64,000 nucleotides of DNA from assembly GCA_964036155.1 (NCBI GenBank), contig OZ038423.1:4975249-5039248 (forward strand). The letters run 5' to 3'. How positions within the stretch are numbered: position 1 is the stretch's first letter; every line of letters starts with the position of its first letter. Source of the stretch: Diploscapter coronatus (Eukaryota; Nematoda; Chromadorea; Rhabditida; Rhabditidae). Of this stretch, positions 38,601 to 50,400 are shown piece after piece. Position numbers and translations under genes: made by a program. The notes beneath the pieces are model-generated. The model searched no databases, was not told where the DNA came from, and was given only the letters and a program-made list of their open reading frames with translations.

Positions 38601-41600
38601 GCATCTGGAGTGAATCTGACGTCAGCATTTGCTTGAGCTTAGCGAACGCTCGCTGACATTCAGGGGACCAGGTGAACGGTTTGTCCTGCCTGAGAGCTTC
38701 ATCGAGAGGTCCACGATAATGTCTCATTTCGGGAACAGACGTTCCTTTCAGTTTGATAAGACCAAGAAAGGAATCCAGTTCTTTCCTATTCTTGGGTTCC
38801 GGCATTCTGTTGATGGTCTGTTCAGATTCAGATTCCATCTTGCGTCCGTCAGAGTTCAGTGCGAGGTCTAGAATTCGCAGCTCTGGCATCATGAATGTGC
38901 ATTTGTCGATGCAGACGCGTAGCCCGAGATCTCGGATTCGATTGAAGAGGGCAAAGAGAATGCGGCGATGCTCTTGGGAATTGCGGCCTTTCACAATTAT
39001 CTCATCCAAGTAGCAAACTGTGCCGTTTAGTCCAGCAGTGACTTTCTCAAGAGTTTGCTGGAGAATGCCGGGTGCCGATTTGATGCCATTTGGAAGCCTG
39101 TTGTAGCGGTAGAGTCCGCGATGCGTGTTGATTGTTGCCATTTCACGCGATCTGGGTTCCAAATTGATTTGTTGATAGGCATCGGCAAAGTCGATACGAC
39201 TGAACAGCTTGCCTCCTTTCAGCTGTTTGGTGATGTCTTCAGACCTTGGAAGTAGGTGAGTGTTCGACACGAGTACATCGTTGAGTCCGGTCGAGAAGTC
39301 AGCGAAAATCTGCACTTCTCCGTTTGACTGTTTGCTGATGACTATCGGAGCTGCCCACTTTGAATGTTTGATGGGGCTTAGGACTTGCTTTCTGCAGAGT
39401 CTGTCAAGCTCCTTGTCGAATGCTTCTCTGTGCGCCTTTGGCACTGGTTTGGGTTGTCTGAAGACGGGCGTCGCGTTTGGTTTGAGTTGCAGTGTCGCTG
39501 TCGTCTTGGATCGATGGGTGGATCCGTTTGACTTTTCGAACACTTCTGCAAACTCGTTCTGCAGATCTGACACGGTTTTGAGGCGAATTTTGGTCAAGTC
39601 GTGATGAATTTCACGAGAGTGAAAGGCATTGTGCAGCGAGGTAAATTGAGGAAGCTGCATACACCAATCGAAGCCAATCAGATTGATGTCGTCGGAAACG
39701 AAGACTGTTCCGGTGCCTCTGACCCATTTCTTGCCTTCGCTCAGAATCTTGAAATTTGTTTCGAACTTTCCATAAACCCTGACTGGAGAGCCGTTGACAG
39801 CTTTGACTTGTGAAGCTGTGTCTTGGTAACGAGGTTGTCCAAGCTTCTGCCAGTTTCTCTTGGATATTATGGAAATCTCTGAGCCTGTGTCCAGTTGCAT
39901 TTTTAAATGTTTGCCATCTATCTCCACTTTGCAGACCGTACGGTTCTTGTCAGTGTGTTCGCTTCTCACAGCTGAAACCGACTTTCGGTCGACTTCCGAT
40001 TTGCCTCTGTTCTTGGTCCACTTTTGTGAGGGCTTAGAATCGTACTTGCGATAATGTGAGGGCTTTTGTGGGGATGGGCTTCGACGCCAATTCGAGTCAT
40101 TTCTTGGAGACGGACTCCGATCGAACCTGACGTTCCGATGCGGTGTCGGACTGCGCCTTCTTGCAGTTCGCGATCTCCGTTCCTGTTCCCTGTTCTGAAC
40201 ATACCGAACGGTGTACGGCTTGTCTCCGATTGAGTGGGAGTCGACTCGAGATGCTGCCATGCGATTTGCCTCGTTGACGAGTTCGTCAATTTTCGGGACT
40301 TCCTCGGTGTCTTTGAGGGAGTTGATTTTTCGGATCAGGTTCTCACGAATTTGTGATAACGAGTTGTCCTTCAGTCCCAGAATGAACATCAGTGATAACA
40401 GTGTATCGTTGTTCATGTCCTTGACGATCGCATCTTCACCTGTCCGCTTGATTTGATTCATGTAATCAGTGAATGGGACTTCTGTAGAGGTGAGTGGCAT
40501 GCATTGCAGGTTCAAGAACTCGAAGCGTTTTCGCAGCAACGTCTTGCTGGAGGAGAACAGCTTCTCGAGATTCTTGACCGTCTCATCCAGGCTGAATTCT
40601 CTCGGTTCCTTCGGCAGTAGGCTGTTTGCATACGTCTGGTATGATTTGCCGTCGAGTTTTCGCACGATAATGTTACGTTTTTCCTCGTCCGAGAGTTTGG
40701 CACCGATGGTTTCGATCTCATCTTTGTGGCGGGCGTACCATGCCTTGAACACGGTTGCCTCGTCTTCTGGATCGAATGTGTATTGTGCGAGGTCACGCAT
40801 CAGTATCGAGTATCCATCGATTTGGTGCATTGTAGCCTGGGGTTGAGAAAGGCTTTGATTCGACAACTTGCTAATCAGCTCGTGAATTGTCTTATTTGCC
40901 TGTTTGTTTTCCTCTCTGGCCAGTTTTGTCTCGTCGCGAGATTGTGCAAGTTGCTGATGCATCAGCTGGATCGACTGTTCCTGGTTCTTGATCATTTGTT
41001 GAACCCAATCAGGAACTTCGGCCATTTTGGATCTTGTCAGGGGACCGGACATGCACTAGGCAGTGCGCTGACAGAGCGAGAAGAGTGAAGATTCGTGCGG
41101 AAAGATAGGGCTTTCCGTGTAGAGCACGAAATTCGACTTGCAGACCTGTACTCGGTACTGTCAAAGTCGTTCAGTCTGGCAACAGCACAATTGTGTCGTG
41201 ACTGAAAACTGACTGATTTTCTGCAGGTGGCTAATTTCACCGTTTTGCAGAAGGCAGATTCGTTCGTGTGTTTTCTATGGAGAAAACTTGAATCGTGGTC
41301 GCCAATCTGTTGTACTCCCCGGATGGGGTGTCAGTCAGAACTCGTATTCGTACAAGTTTTTATTTAGTACAACGTCGGGAAAAGACAATTCAGAAGAATT
41401 GGAAGACCGACCGTCCTAGGGGAACACAGGAGGGTAGACTGACTATTAAGAGGAGAATGGTCAATCAATAATTGTTAATGGTCAGGGAATAGAGATAACT
41501 ACTAAAGAAGAGGGAGAAGAGTTGTAGATGGAATGAGCAGTGTCGTTAGGCGGCACTGCTAGGAGAGAGATTAGGGGGAAAGGTGAGAGATGATAGAAAT

Positions 41601-44600
41601 AGTGAGTGGAATAGAGTGAGCCTCTAACACTTAATAAACCCGAAAAAAAAAAGAATTAAAAACAGCAAAAATAACACGATCTTCAGTTGTTAGCCTCCAT
41701 TTATGCTCTTTAATCACTCATAAAATTAATCAATTTAGGGTGATTTACTTCGAGAATAGTTGCTATTTCGCGCTGGCCAACATTGAAAGTGATGGCAAGG
41801 ATAAGAAGGTCGAAGGTAGGATTCGATAAAAAATACTCGTTCGATTTTGCATCTCGCATGTGAAACAAATGCATCAACTAAAGTGTCAATAGCCTGTCAG
41901 AATTTTTGCACAAATTTATGACCGTTCAAATGAATGTGGAGAATGAAAATTGCACAATCACTTCTAACCTAAAGAAGAATGCGCATCCAAATTTGTTGTT
42001 TCAGTCCAAAAGCGAACATTGCCTCGAACTGAAGATGAAAAGACGACGAAGCCTCCGATCAAAACCAAGGATATCAAAACAACCAAGAAGAAGATCACCA
42101 CAACGATGCAGGTCGTCACTACTGCAAAGTATACCAGCGAAGAAGAAGGTTATTTTATGCACTTGGAAAGTGACATGAGAAAGAGTCGATGATTATGGAT
42201 CATACTCATTATTTTGTTTGAACGTCAATTCACTTTTATTGATTGTTTCCAAAGAAAATGACAAAGTCTGATGTCACCAAAAATCGTTTTGCATCCAATT
42301 TCCTAACAGAAATGAGTGCGAATGCACCGTCAAGTTCGTAATCTTTGAAATGCGTAAGCCTGATGCAGAAATAACGCACCCCACTTTGAAAAAAATCTTT
42401 TAATAAATCAATGAACATTATGTTCAAACTGGGTTTATAGTCAACATTAATAATTTTAGCCTCTGGCGACGAAGTCGAGGATGTGATTAGTGATGAGAAG
42501 AACAAGAAAAAGGCTGTTAAGACTGAGAAGGATGCTAGAAGAGAGGCAGAAGAAGAGGGAGGGGACGAGGAGTACGTGGAAGTGGAGGAGATTCCTGAAC
42601 AGCCGAAGACGACCAGAAGAACAACGACGACTACAACTGAGGAGCCTACCACTAGAAAGCCAAAGAAACATATGAAGAATATGGAGGTTAGCGAAAAATG
42701 ATCAGATTAGACAGTATCAGAATCAACGTTAGGGCGAAGTTGGGAATTTCAAGTTTTGAAATCGCTCCCTAAGAATTTGCTAAAATTTCTTGTAAAAACA
42801 CAACCAAAATAACTTCGTCTTTTGTTTTAAAAACTCAATATATACTTTAGATCTCAGAAATTTCAAACTTTACTCAAACTTGACCCAAGGAATTCCCCAA
42901 TATAAATTCATATTCAGTCAATTGCAATTAAACATCTCTAAATTTTGCATTTTGTTGTTAGTTTCTTGTTTCATTTCAAGATGTTTGCTGCATAATTTCG
43001 CCTACTGAATGAGTTAAAATTTCCATGACAACTTCACCAAAACTAGGGTCAAAAGTCATTTGAGAAATTTGAAATTTCAGGCTGAATACGAAATGACCGA
43101 AGTGCCAGATGACGACCAAAGCGAATGGGAATACGTGGATGAGAAGAAGGAAGCTGCCAAGATGCAGAAAGAGAAGCAAAGATTGAAACCGGAGAGAAAG
43201 GTTCAGAAGAAGGCAGAGATTGAGCCGCAACCCGCTGAGGAGCACGAGTATGAGGAGACTGGACAAGAACAACAATCAGAGACTAATCAGGAAGAACAGA
43301 CGGCCAAGAAGTCTGATTTGTTGTTTGATACAAAATATTTTTACTTCGAATTTTATTCTTTCCGATAATTTTATTTAGTCTGCAAGTTTTATGAAGGATT
43401 CTCCTTCATCGACGAACTTTCCCTATTACGCTTTCACTTTCTCGGTTAACCTGAACAAAAAAGATAAATTTCAAATGTCAGATAAAAATCTCGAAAGAAA
43501 TTACTGGAAGTTTCGCCGAAAAACAACCGATGAAATTTCAGATACAAGAATCATCCCCGAAATTATGGATCTAAGACTCAAGTTCTGTCTGAAAAGCCAG
43601 AATCTCAAGAAGAATATGACGATTACGAAGCCCAGAAGGTTCAGTCATAAACCAACTAGAAATTTGACAGTCAAATTCAGAAGCCTCAACCCAAGGAGTA
43701 CCCCGAAGAATCTGACAAGGAGAGTCTGAATTACCGACGACGAAAGCCTGAGGAGCACAAACGAGCTCAGCTCAAGATCGAGAAGAATCATCCAATTGAA
43801 GATGGAGTGAGTAGTTTTTTCCTCAGAAAATTTATAAAATATGCATTTCGAATTGAATAAATTCAGGAGAATCTGTTCTCGGAATGGTCGGACTGGACCC
43901 CTTGCAATTACAGCGGTGAGCGGCAGATTCGTCGAAGAAGATGCCTGGATCTGAGAAGATGTCTTGGAGCTCTGATGCAGACCAGACTCTGTCCTGCTAT
44001 TTCTAGCCAGCCTAGAGAGAAAATCGAGGGTAGATTGGGACTTGAAAAATACGGACGACGTTACCTTTCAGAAGAAAACGATTCATCAATGGAATCAGTG
44101 CGATCGATAGTTGACACAGATGGACAACCGTTGAGCGTCAAAGGTAAGCCTTATTTGCAAGAGAATTCTTATTGTCAAAATTCAGCCCGGAAAGAGCAGC
44201 AGCAGATCCAAGTGCCAGTCCAATGGCAAACAGAGCCCGCAGTTTCATTGCGAGTAACTCCTCCGTCCAGTTTGTCATCACTTTGGACGCCTTGGCAGGA
44301 GAAATGTCAGGTAGGAAAGGACTTGATATTTGAGATCAGAGCATGAAAAATAAACCATAGTTTAAAAAAAGAAATTGAATCGAGTTCAGCCCTCAAAATT
44401 CACATAATCAGTATCATCAAAAACTCAGAAACCAAAATTTCCACCTACAAGATTTATACAGAAAACAATAATCGACGAATGTTTCAGGAGTTTGCTTCCG
44501 GTCAGCCCTGCAACAATGGAAAAATGATCGGATTTGAATCCCGCGAATGCATCGCCACAGATCCTTCTCAATGCGTTGGCCCATTCTTCAGATATTGCAC

Positions 44601-44613
44601 GTTGCCATGCTGA
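35649..44613 (+). CDS. Secreted protein with two PAN/Apple-like domains and thrombospondin-like C-terminal segments
   Basis: Exons: 35649-35712, 35957-36081, 36227-36380, 36603-36742, 36790-36884, 41739-41815, 42005-42148, 42460-42686, 43081-43310, 43542-43638, 43681-43806, 43867-44143, 44186-44310, 44488-44613; phases agree, 668 aa. Residues 1-20 are a signal peptide (LLLLSILFYSAIA). Residues 22-110 and 111-217 each have the PAN/Apple cysteine pattern (DCMRICERN, NCVSFTYDHKAFSCRIY; QCVVKCVFDSKC, YFYEEGECITNS). Residues 218-493 are a Lys/Glu/Thr-rich linker, including a TTTTTTEEPTT run suited to O-glycosylation. About 498-540 resembles a thrombospondin type 1 start (WSDWTPC, RRRRC), and a second piece (LWTPWQEKC, ESREC, CTLPC) ends the protein. 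The likely role is extracellular matrix or cuticle, by analogy only. Intron 5 is about 4.85 kb because it contains the antisense LTR retrotransposon. Joining the exons across it restores frame exactly. Confidence 0.82.
37180..37184. repeat. Target-site duplication CTTAA, left copy
   Basis: The five bases directly before the left LTR are identical to the five directly after the right LTR (41630-41634). Five-base duplications fit Ty3/Gypsy integration. Confidence 0.9.
37185..37506 (-). repeat. 3' LTR (left copy)
   Basis: 322 bp, TG...CA bounded on the plus strand, and identical by eye to the right copy at 41308-41629. In element orientation it is the 3' LTR. Confidence 0.95.
37507..37516 (-). 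other. Polypurine tract of the retrotransposon
   Basis: On the minus strand the sequence TTGGGGGAGA lies immediately before the 3' LTR, the expected place and composition for plus-strand priming. Confidence 0.75.
37771..41052 (-). CDS. Retrotransposon Gag-Pol polyprotein, truncated, with altered catalytic residues
   Basis: One open frame of 1,093 aa. Residues 1-290 are Gag-like (coiled coil about 15-65). Residues 290-330 are Arg/Ser-rich with RSPSP-type motifs, and no CCHC zinc knuckle is visible. The protease motif LDTGS is at about 387-391. RT spans about 540-720: motif A has IDFADAYQQ, then LPNGIKSAP, but the YxDD box reads YLDE (681-684), with Glu for the second Asp. In RNase H (about 820-950) the first catalytic Asp position is Lys (AAKASES), the Glu position is Asp (QIEKDGLAL), and the final Asp region reads GEAKAISVL; TDN is kept. 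After about residue 1050 the frame departs from the integrase N-terminal pattern, and no DDE core follows. The protein is probably not catalytically competent. Confidence 0.85.
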   Translation of the reverse strand: MSGPLTRSKMAEVPDWVQQMIKNQEQSIQLMHQQLAQSRDETKLAREENKQANKTIHELISKLSNQSLSQPQATMHQIDGYSILMRDLAQYTFDPEDEATVFKAWYARHKDEIETIGAKLSDEEKRNIIVRKLDGKSYQTYANSLLPKEPREFSLDETVKNLEKLFSSSKTLLRKRFEFLNLQCMPLTSTEVPFTDYMNQIKRTGEDAIVKDMNNDTLLSLMFILGLKDNSLSQIRENLIRKINSLKDTEEVPKIDELVNEANRMAASRVDSHSIGDKPYTVRYVQNREQERRSRTARRRSPTPHRNVRFDRSPSPRNDSNWRRSPSPQKPSHYRKYDSKPSQKWTKNRGKSEVDRKSVSAVRSEHTDKNRTVCKVEIDGKHLKMQLDTGSEISIISKRNWQKLGQPRYQDTASQVKAVNGSPVRVYGKFETNFKILSEGKKWVRGTGTVFVSDDINLIGFDWCMQLPQFTSLHNAFHSREIHHDLTKIRLKTVSDLQNEFAEVFEKSNGSTHRSKTTATLQLKPNATPVFRQPKPVPKAHREAFDKELDRLCRKQVLSPIKHSKWAAPIVISKQSNGEVQIFADFSTGLNDVLVSNTHLLPRSEDITKQLKGGKLFSRIDFADAYQQINLEPRSREMATINTHRGLYRYNRLPNGIKSAPGILQQTLEKVTAGLNGTVCYLDEIIVKGRNSQEHRRILFALFNRIRDLGLRVCIDKCTFMMPELRILDLALNSDGRKMESESEQTINRMPEPKNRKELDSFLGLIKLKGTSVPEMRHYRGPLDEALRQDKPFTWSPECQRAFAKLKQMLTSDSLQMRYDESLPIVVAAKASESGIGAILMHRLPDGNSKTVCRASKSLTAAERKYGQIEKDGLALTFAVRKFHKYLCGRTFTLVTDNQRLLAYGRNKSLPATAANRLIRWALILRSYDFHFEIVDTSQLGEAKAISVLNAQSEHSEDIKIAQVKLEAEHECRSNASNVPVSLDTIALHTRKDPTLTQVIGYLKSGEWPSKPPPALSRYCSLKDTLSVYKRCLFHENRLVIPESLHRRIQRLESKSDKSLHVVCWKSHEDNHRNAASSKSTQHWWQNSSGKSP
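41290..41304 (-). other. tRNA primer-binding site of the retrotransposon
   Basis: On the minus strand, three bases after the 5' LTR, the sequence TGGCGACCACGATTC complements the 3' end (…GGTCGCCA) of a cellular tRNA. The priming tRNA was not identified. Confidence 0.7.
41308..41629 (-). repeat. 5' LTR (right copy)
   Basis: 322 bp, identical by eye to 37185-37506. It should contain the promoter driving the element on the minus strand. Confidence 0.95.
41630..41634. repeat. Target-site duplication CTTAA, right copy
   Basis: Matches 37180-37184 exactly. Confidence 0.9.
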
Positions 44614-44686
44614 AAGTTTTGAAAAGTATTTTGTTAAACTTCAAAATGTGTCATATAAAAATTCGTTGTTACCTATTAAACTTAAT

Positions 44687-44692
44687 AATAAA
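44687..44692 (+). terminator. Polyadenylation signal of the PAN/TSP gene
   Basis: AATAAA lies 73 nt after the stop codon. Confidence 0.65.
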
Positions 44693-47419
44693 TATATAAA
44701 TTATTGAAATTTGTTTCGGAAATAGTAAAGGATAAGGCAGCGATAAAGTATTCACAAAATTCAACACATGATATCGAAATGTTATGGACAATAAATTACG
44801 AAGATATCACTTTTTTGGCAGCGATGTATTTGTCTTTGAAAACACTATCACATCTGAAGCTGTAAAATTTGAATGAAACTAATCCTGGAAAGTGTATGTT
44901 TTCTTTCATCCTCTTCTGCTCCTTCTACCATATGATTTGCGGGAGAAGTGGGCATTTCAAGGATGATGCAAACGTGCAATTATCTCGGTCTCAGTCATGC
45001 TGTTCGTCGCAGGAATTCGTCTGGAAGAACAGCATCAATCGTAAATTCATTTTCCACCTTTTCAACAAGTAGGCTCGACATTCTTTTTACTTTCAGAAAA
45101 CGAAAATCAATTTCGTATAATAGGTATCATCATGCTGAAGCTTCAAATGGATTTGATTCTTTATCTAGTTCAACAAAATTGAGAACCATGAGCCTCTAAC
45201 AAAGAACCATTATTCCGGTAGTTTTGCATCACAAAGAACCCATAAAGATTTTACTGTCCCCGCAATTATAATATCACTGAACCTATTCGAACTGTTCATA
45301 GTGCCAATTATTGATTTATGCAGTGGTATGCAATGCATATTCACATTCATCTTGACTTATTCTCAATCTCCTTCCGCCTTTATTTCTCTTCTTCTCTCAA
45401 ATCCTCTAGTCTTTCCTTCAGCTACTATTTGCCTGTCTGTGTTGCCTCTCTGCCTCCCTGCAATGTGCCAGGAGATGAACCGTTGTGGGTCATCTGTGCT
45501 CTATCCCTTCTCCTTTCTTTCTCCTCGCAAACCTCTCTAATCGGAGATTATCCAGTCGAATCCGAGTCATTCTGCATTTTTGAAGACTTTCTTCCAATTC
45601 ACGCCAAAATACGACCATTTTCACATGCAAACCTGCAGCTGTTCAACCAAAATCGACGAAAATTCCATTTTTCTGTGTTTTTGTTGCGAATTTCGAAACC
45701 CTAAAATCTGTACGGTTTTCATTTCACAATCAAACATGTGAAGAGTTATTCATCGTTCTTCCGATAAATCATCAGTTTTGTTGCAAAAGTTCTCACGCTT
45801 ATCATTTTCTATCCCCATTATTCTAGCTTTTCTTTTTGTTTATTTTTCTTAGGCTAATCCTCGCCTTTATCCATTTAGCCAATCCCTTTTGATTTATTGG
45901 TTATGAATTAAGGATATCAGCCATTCTTCCTCAAATCTGCATGGATTTCCCGCGATCATCCTTCCTTCTCCCTTTGCATCGCAGCGATTTTCCCTGTTCG
46001 CTTTCCATTTCTTCCCTCTTTTGCCTGCATCGACTGCCTTGCTGCTTTCACTTCTGACGGGAAAATCACAAGAGAAAATTGGCGAAATCCGAATTGAATC
46101 AAAAACGAACCGCGATCGAAACGAATCCATTCAATCATTCAATTAGTTGAAAGGCAGATGCGAAACCAAGCAAATTGCCATTGCTTGTGGCAAGAACTTT
46201 ACTTTTCATAACTTTGACTGTTACTCTAATTTATCCGATTCTGAGCTAAACGAAATTTAAAAAAAAACCCAATTCAATGGCAATGGTTAGTGTTTTTCAC
46301 CTGTATCGATGACTTTTTAGAGTTTCGAGTCTGATTTGAGCGAGCTTTGAGTTTTTTCGGAATATGAATTCTGTTAGCCTGTGACATCGGTGGAGATATT
46401 CTAGGGGAACTTTGCTTTCTGATTCTCACAACTTTCAGCTTCGCGCTTACTGATACATAGCTCAGAAAATTACCATTATGATTTTTTCGAATTAAAATTA
46501 TCAATTTTTCTGCCTTAACCTAAATTATTAGAATTTTCTTCAAACGATGTCGGATTCTCACATTTCTCACGTGCACACTTCGTAGGCTCTTCGACGTTTG
46601 ACTATAGCCTACTATCCTAAAAATCTTCACGCCAGTATCTCTTTTCTATTTTTATCCTCACATTTCACGCATTCTACGTCATCAGATTCAAGTAATTTTT
46701 GGAATTTCATATGACAATTTTGTTCGTTTTTGCGTTGATTTGTGTCCCGTTTTTATCCCGAATTTGGGCTCGGTTTCAGTCGACTTTTCCTCACATTTTC
46801 GTGCTGCGCGTAGCGTCAAATTGTCATTTGAAACCGCACCAGCAAAAAGACGATGAAAATTGGAAGGAATAGTGGAAATTGAAGAGTTTTGAAATTTGGC
46901 AAGGGAAAATCAGGGACTAGAGGGCAGAAAATGCTGAAGATGGTTGCTGGTTGCATAATGCGAATATAGCCGAAGATGGAAATGCTTGTTGTAGAGGAAT
47001 GCACGAAATGGAGAAATAGAGAAGAAGTCGGAAGAGACGCAGACAGAAAGATGAAAAGAGCCCGCCTTTGTCTTTGCGCCTTCTATTTCTCCTCCGCTTT
47101 GCTTCTTTTCGTTTCGAATATTTCAACTCTGCCAACTCCCCTCTCTCCTCCACAAAAGGGTGTCATTTATTTGCATTCAATAAAATCTGTCTGATTCCTA
47201 AATTGTTGCTGTTATCATCGGTAGGGAGAGATGCGCTAAAACCGGCAGAGACATTCCCCGAATCGCGCAAAAACTCGGCTATTTTCCAGTGCGTCTAATT
47301 CGATTCGGCTCAATTTATTCATATTTGACCAGCTCAAGGCAAAGGCTCTTCATGCTCCTAATTGAGAAGTGTCTTTTTTGTCTCTAATCAAGTTGCTACT
47401 CTAAAAGGCTGTTGGCGCA
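44693..47419. other. Intergenic region; no gene seen
   Basis: Mostly AT-rich with pyrimidine-rich patches (about 45340-45540). Open frames of 60-130 codons occur on both strands, but none shows a signal peptide plus splice structure or a recognisable domain. It should contain the RhoGEF promoter at its right side. Confidence 0.45.
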
Positions 47420-50400
47420 ATGCCTTCATACGATTTCGTGACGAACCGTCAGCTTCAGCTCAAGGGCCAGATCCATCGGCCCTTCGTCGTCGAGGACTAC
47501 GCTCTGCCAAGGGCTGCTCGTACATTCGCTGTTCAACCCAAAGGTCATTTTTAGACAATTTGAAGATTTTTCCTTCATAAGATGATAGATTAGACTAGGA
47601 GCATGTTGTCTTTGAAAAAGTTTTACGACATTCCATGTCACTGCTTTTCCAGTTTGACATTTATGTTCACTTTTTCCTAGAAATATCTGAAGATCAACAT
47701 ATGCAAATTTGCGAGATACGTATTTTCAGTGAGTGTTCTGAGCGTCTGGAAGCAATGCATATGCATATTGCATAATGTAACTTCTGGAACAAAATATGTG
47801 TGCCTATCGTATCTCTTGATCACGATTTTTCGCCAAAAGGAAATGTTTTCTTCAAGAAATTTTTTAATGAAATTTGCAAACTTTCCAAGCTCTTCCTCCT
47901 TATCTCATTATGGACTGTTTTGGTCATCATATTATCAGCTCCCATATTTCGAACAGAATCACGTGACTTCCGACTAAATTTGTACTTTCGCTTGATTTTT
48001 CAACATCTAGAATCACTCTTCTAAAGTACATAGACTAGAGAATCGACTAAAATGCAAATGAATTTGCTTCATTCCTTGTTCAAGTTAGTTGCGTCGTACT
48101 CCAGCAGGGATTGCAATATCCTTATGAATAATGAGAGATAAATGATAGTAAGAGAAAGAAAAAAGGAAAGTGATAAAGATGGAATGATATTGAGAGAGGC
48201 AGAGAAGCAGAATTGCCCCAGGCGACAACTTAGAGAGGGGAATTGGAAGTCCACTGACAGTTGAGAATATAGAAGGCGAGAGAGTGTGGGAGGGAGAGGA
48301 TTAGAGAAGCAGGCGGAATCAGAAAGACAAGGAGAAGCGATAATCCTCAAGGGATATGCTTGTTCTGCTTCTTTTGGTTTCCTTAGTTTGTTCCGAGCCC
48401 ACTTGCTGCTATTTTCTCTTTCTGAGGGCTGATACATTGATGCTTCGATGGAAGGCAAGGAAAGGGGTTGTGACTCGCCTTGTAGATGTGCAGAGATAGG
48501 CCGGCAGATGAAGTGGATCAAATCCGCACCAAAAACACCAAAAATGGCACGCGCCTTTGATTCGCGAGGACTTTTCAGTTGTCTTCTTTTCATTTCAATC
48601 CGATTGTCAGTAGGAGTAAGATAAGGAAATGGTCGTCACAAGAAAAGAGACCAAACTATGAATTTTGAAAATTTAGGGAAAAGCTCGAGATGATCTTCAT
48701 CTGATGAACAGTAAACTCATGTCAGAATATCGAGAAAAGATGATAATTGAAAAGGCATATTCAATATTCTTATTGATAGTGAATCGGGAAGGTTATTAGG
48801 ATATCACTAGAATAGGAGATTGAAATCTCGATACCCTTCGATAAAGGCCACGAGTTTTCTTTTAGATTTTTTACTCCTCCAAAATCAATAGTGAAATTGC
48901 CGCACACAGAGATCCTAAACTCGAATACGCACTTGTAATTTTCATAAATCTTCCACTAATCAACGATTTCCGCATGTAGACGTAGCAATTTGAACAATCG
49001 GACGCTTATGCAGGAAAAATGAAATGATGAATGGCGTCTAGTTTTCGATGCGAAATGATAATTATGTATTTCTGAGAAAATCTACAGCATCAAGAATGTT
49101 CGAGAACAAAGAAATGTTATTTCCATCTTCATGATAAAAATCATTCAGAGTTAATAAGTTTACACGTATAACTTATATAAAGATGTACAAAGCCAGCTCG
49201 AAACTCAAATTTCGAAAACAACTTGATAGCGTGTTCGAATCTATTCCGGGTTTGAAAATTTCCTAATTCTATACAGCTATAAAATCATAGTTATGATCTT
49301 AAAAAATCAAAATTTCCACAATAACGATATAATAAATCGGCCAAGTCCAAATTGAGATATCATAAAACTTTAGAAGTTTGTCAATTGACTATTGGCGATT
49401 TTCCGATTAGCGTAACTTTCCTCCTCCTTCTCTCCTGCCTCTTATTTTACCGTCCTTGACTTGAATCTCTCTGTCCTCTGCTTGACTTGACCCTTCTGGT
49501 TGAATAGCCGATTCTCGAAGGGCTAAACTGTATCCCTCTTTCCTCTGCATTTCTGATCCTTCAGTGTTATGGCATAGTCCACTCTGCCTGTCTTTCCTCT
49601 ATCATTTACCAGTCATCTACCGCAATCATTTTAATGCTTCTCTGCTTTTTCTGCATCGTCAAATTCTCCTATCTAATGATTTCTTCTTCTTGAACGCTTA
49701 TTGCTTATTGATTATTGCTAGAAAAGTTTCATTTTTGTGATTTTTGAAGAAAAATCATATCAGAATATTTTCGTCTCTCAGAATTTCTTCTGGATAGGTT
49801 TCTCTTCAGGATTATATCTTTCCGCGTTGGTTTTCCAGCAACTCATTTGATAACAGTTTTTATATATCGAACATTTCTTGCAAACTTTTCTTATTTTCGA
49901 GAAACTCTACTATCTAAATAACTTAGGATGCAACTTGTTATCTTTTTACTTACACATTCTTCTCATTTATTTACGCATTACCTTATCATAACGTTATCAG
50001 TTATTTTCCACTTTCATGAAAACACCTTTCTCTCATTTTTACTTGGTAGTCTTTCTTCGCCTTACAAAACCTCTTAGCTTTGGATGGTATAACGCAGAAC
50101 TATCGACTGTTTGACTGTAACGAGAAAGTCGTAAATTTTCCTGATTCGCGAGGTGATCAGATGATAAATGAATAGGGAAAATGAAGAGAAGGGAAGCAGA
50201 TAAAGCAGTCAATTTTTTATCTCGAGATGTTGTGACGGGAAAAAGTGAGAATCGAGAGTGATAACCGCGATAGGCATTTTGTAGGAGAAGAAAATTTTAC
50301 CGTTCGATTTTATGACTTTCTACTAATAGGGAAAACGATTCTCGATAACTCGATTTCACTCATTTTTCATAAAATATCGTATTTCTGAAATATTGCGGCG

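Larger units (their letters stand above)
37185..41629 (-). mobile_element. Ty3/Gypsy-type LTR retrotransposon, 4,445 bp, integrase core missing
   Basis: Two 322-bp LTRs start TGTTGTACTC and end CCTCTAACA (plus-strand reading). I could find no difference between them. The insertion is flanked by CTTAA on both sides. The element is transcribed from the minus strand, with its 5' LTR at the right. It has a tRNA primer-binding site, a single Gag-Pol frame of 1,093 codons, and a polypurine tract. Pol order (protease, RT, RNase H) and the ADFSTGLND motif place it near the nematode K02A2.6-like Gypsy group. Integrase is cut off after the start of its N-terminal region. It sits antisense in intron 5 of the PAN/TSP gene. 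Confidence 0.92.

Noticed and set aside
48069..48593. 174-codon minus-strand frame inside RhoGEF intron 1
   Set aside because: It follows the purine/pyrimidine bias of the DNA, has Ser/Leu/Phe-rich low-complexity content, no domain and no splice structure.
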